This document shows, piece after piece, positions 14,153-15,422 of a stretch of DNA of 15,422 nt. The DNA is from Lachnospiraceae bacterium UBA7188 (GTDB taxonomy: Bacteria; Bacillota; Clostridia; Lachnospirales; Lachnospiraceae): contig DKVC01000303.1 of NCBI GenBank assembly GCA_002490995.1, positions 1 through 15,422 of the forward strand, written 5' to 3'. Position 1 is the stretch's first letter. Each line of letters opens with the position of its first letter. The notes under the pieces are model-generated. The model saw nothing but the letters and a program-made list of their open reading frames with translations, was not told where the DNA came from and ran no database searches. Position numbers and translations under genes: made by a program.

Positions 14153-14665
14153 ATGAGCATCTTATTTATTAACGGAAGTCCCAACAAAGAAGGGAATACG
14201 GCAAGGCTGGCTGAAAAGCTGCTTGCAGGGAAAGAGTATAAGTCATTACATTTAGTTGATTACAGGCTGTACAGCTATGGACAGAAGTTTGAGGATGACC
14301 AGTTTGCAGAGATTGTAGATGCGATGGAAAGGGCAGAGGTGATCGTTATCGGTTCGCCGGTTTACTGGCACAATATGAGCGGCTCTGTCAGAAATCTGCT
14401 TGACCGTTTCTATGGCCCTGTCAGCCAGGGCGCGTTGTCCGGAAGAAAATTTGTATTTCTGTTTCAGGGAGCAGCGCCGGAAAAATGGATGCTGGAGAAA
14501 GCGGAGTATACAATGAGCCGTTTTGCGCGGATGTACGGCATTATGGAAGGCTTATTTTTCCTGTGGATACCGGGTATTACAGTGGGGACACACTTGGGAG
14601 CCTGCAGCTTACATGGTACAGCAATATCGACCCGGATAAGACAGTGGAGATCACGAATTACATGA
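14153..14665 (+). CDS. NADPH-dependent FMN reductase/flavodoxin, C-terminally disrupted
   Basis: The ATG at 14153 (GGAG 12 bp upstream) begins a flavodoxin-fold reductase: SILFINGSPNKEGNTARLAE (2-21, flavin phosphate loop), VIGSPVYWHNMSGSVRNLLD (64-83), FVFLFQGAAPEKWM (101-114) and EYTMSRFARMYG (118-129). From about residue 130 (about 14540) the frame loses family character, and the real coding frame moves to the hydrolase beginning there. The tail of about 40 residues is therefore a read-through artefact, and the true C-terminus has been lost. A truncated product may be unstable. If functional, it would reduce flavin for the other proteins of this island. The junction is probably a deletion rather than a coding fusion. 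Confidence 0.75.
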   Translation: MSILFINGSPNKEGNTARLAEKLLAGKEYKSLHLVDYRLYSYGQKFEDDQFAEIVDAMERAEVIVIGSPVYWHNMSGSVRNLLDRFYGPVSQGALSGRKFVFLFQGAAPEKWMLEKAEYTMSRFARMYGIMEGLFFLWIPGITVGTHLGACSLHGTAISTRIRQWRSRIT

Positions 14666-15348
14666 AGGAACATGCCGGACTTGGGGATACCATTTTTTAT
14701 GATATTTATTCCGAGGAGGAAAAGGCAGCTGATCCGGCGAAAGAAGATACAGGGCTATTCTTCTTTAAGGGAAATCCGGGTGAGAAGTTTGCCATATGCA
14801 ATGCGGGCGGCGGTTTTGCCTATGTGGGAGCCATGCATGACAGCTTTCCCCATGCCCTGGAATTATCCAAACAGGGTTATAATGCATTTGCTCTGATCTA
14901 CCGGCCCGGGGCACAGACGGCCTGTGAGGATCTTGCAAGGGCTATCAGTTTTGTATTTGAACATGCAGAAGAACTGGAGGTGGATACAGACTGTTATTCC
15001 CTGTGGGGCGGGAGTGCCGGTGCAAGGATGGCGGCGTATCTCGGAAGCTATGGATCGTCAGCTTTCGGCGGGGATGAACTGCCTGGACCGGGTACAGTGG
15101 TCATGCAGTATACCGGTCATTCTGAATATACAGAGAGCGACCCGCCCACCTATGTATGTGTGGGAGAAAACGATGGCATTGCCAGCTGGAGGACGATGGA
15201 AAGCCGCCTGGAGGGTATGAGTGCATTGGGGATTGATACGGAATTCCACAAATATCCGGGACTTTCTCATGGATTTGGCCTTGGGACAGGAACTGTGGCG
15301 GAAGGCTGGATAGAGGATGCAATAGCATTCTGGGAAAAACATATGTAG
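14485..15348 (+). CDS. alpha/beta hydrolase, N-terminally truncated (BD-FAE-like)
   Basis: The frame opens at ATG 14485, but residues 1-19 are out-of-frame flavodoxin sequence. The recognisable protein starts near GRLIFPVDTGYYSGDTLGSL (21-40). The hydrolase domain is complete: CNAGGGFAYVG (105-115, oxyanion), WGGSAGARM (Ser177), Asp230 in GENDGIAS and His262 in GLSHGFG. It is the same general fold as the hydrolase at 4152. No signal peptide or clear ribosome binding site remains, so expression would need re-initiation within, or a frameshift from, the overlapping reductase frame. I call it a probable fragment joined by deletion. A frameshift error in the assembly is the alternative. A new ribosome binding site follows it at 15367. 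Confidence 0.75.
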   Translation: MDAGESGVYNEPFCADVRHYGRLIFPVDTGYYSGDTLGSLQLTWYSNIDPDKTVEITNYMKEHAGLGDTIFYDIYSEEEKAADPAKEDTGLFFFKGNPGEKFAICNAGGGFAYVGAMHDSFPHALELSKQGYNAFALIYRPGAQTACEDLARAISFVFEHAEELEVDTDCYSLWGGSAGARMAAYLGSYGSSAFGGDELPGPGTVVMQYTGHSEYTESDPPTYVCVGENDGIASWRTMESRLEGMSALGIDTEFHKYPGLSHGFGLGTGTVAEGWIEDAIAFWEKHM

Positions 15349-15381
15349 GAGTGGAGACAAACTTTGAAAGGAGATTTTAAG

Positions 15382-15422
15382 ATGAAAAAAGTAATAGTTT
15401 CGTGTTAGTCAATAACTGTGTT
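15382..15422 (+). pseudogene. interrupted or edge-truncated ORF start
   Basis: AAAGGAG (15367-15373) lies 8 bp before ATG 15382, a strong start signal. The frame reads MKKVIVSC and stops at 15406-15408. MKK plus hydrophobic residues is a typical signal-peptide start, so a secreted protein may have been cut here. The last 20 bases loosely resemble the terminal sequence of IS256-type elements, but this is only a visual impression. Confidence 0.3.

Overview
The window looks like a Lachnospiraceae-type (low-to-mid GC Clostridia, gut Firmicutes) genome. The signs are strong AGGAGG ribosome binding sites, Sec lipoproteins with L-[AST]-[AG]-C lipoboxes, an EFR1-family flavodoxin/ferredoxin, and a Tn1549/ICE-type conjugation gene at the left edge. 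The genus is an inference; no rRNA or housekeeping gene is present.

Region 1 (1-2292) is the edge of an integrative conjugative element. It holds the C-terminus of a VirD4/TraG-like coupling protein and a small HTH protein on the + strand. Convergent to these is a three-gene minus-strand operon (two uncharacterised proteins, then an XRE regulator), with a TTGACA/TATTAT promoter at 2194-2223 and an intrinsic terminator at 774-810.

Region 2 (2293-9772) is a LysR regulator (minus) divergent from a seven-gene + strand operon: EFR1 flavodoxin-ferredoxin, lipoprotein esterase, PPOX-fold flavin protein, two more lipoprotein alpha/beta hydrolases, a DUF362 lipoprotein and an ArsP-like permease. The 200-bp divergent region has promoters both ways and a perfect 8+7+8 inverted repeat containing a T-N11-A LysR box.

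Region 3 (9773-13953) has a second LysR gene with its own consensus promoter. A four-gene operon follows: cyclophilin-like lipoprotein, flavodoxin-like lipoprotein, carboxymuconolactone-decarboxylase-like protein and iron-containing alcohol dehydrogenase.

Region 4 (13954-15422) has an NADPH-dependent FMN reductase/flavodoxin gene that runs out of frame into a fifth-prime-truncated alpha/beta hydrolase, which looks like a deletion junction. A ribosome binding site and an eight-codon interrupted ORF sit at the window edge. Related hairpin-bearing intergenic elements precede regions 3b and 4.

Taken together, regions 2-4 look like an accessory reductive/hydrolytic island. Five of its enzymes are predicted to be tethered outside the membrane as lipoproteins. 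Flavin and Fe-S proteins, an alcohol dehydrogenase and a permease are in or at the cytoplasm. A reasonable inference is uptake and detoxification, or use, of an ester-type or carbonyl/quinone-type compound sensed by the LysR proteins. The substrate cannot be read from the sequence.
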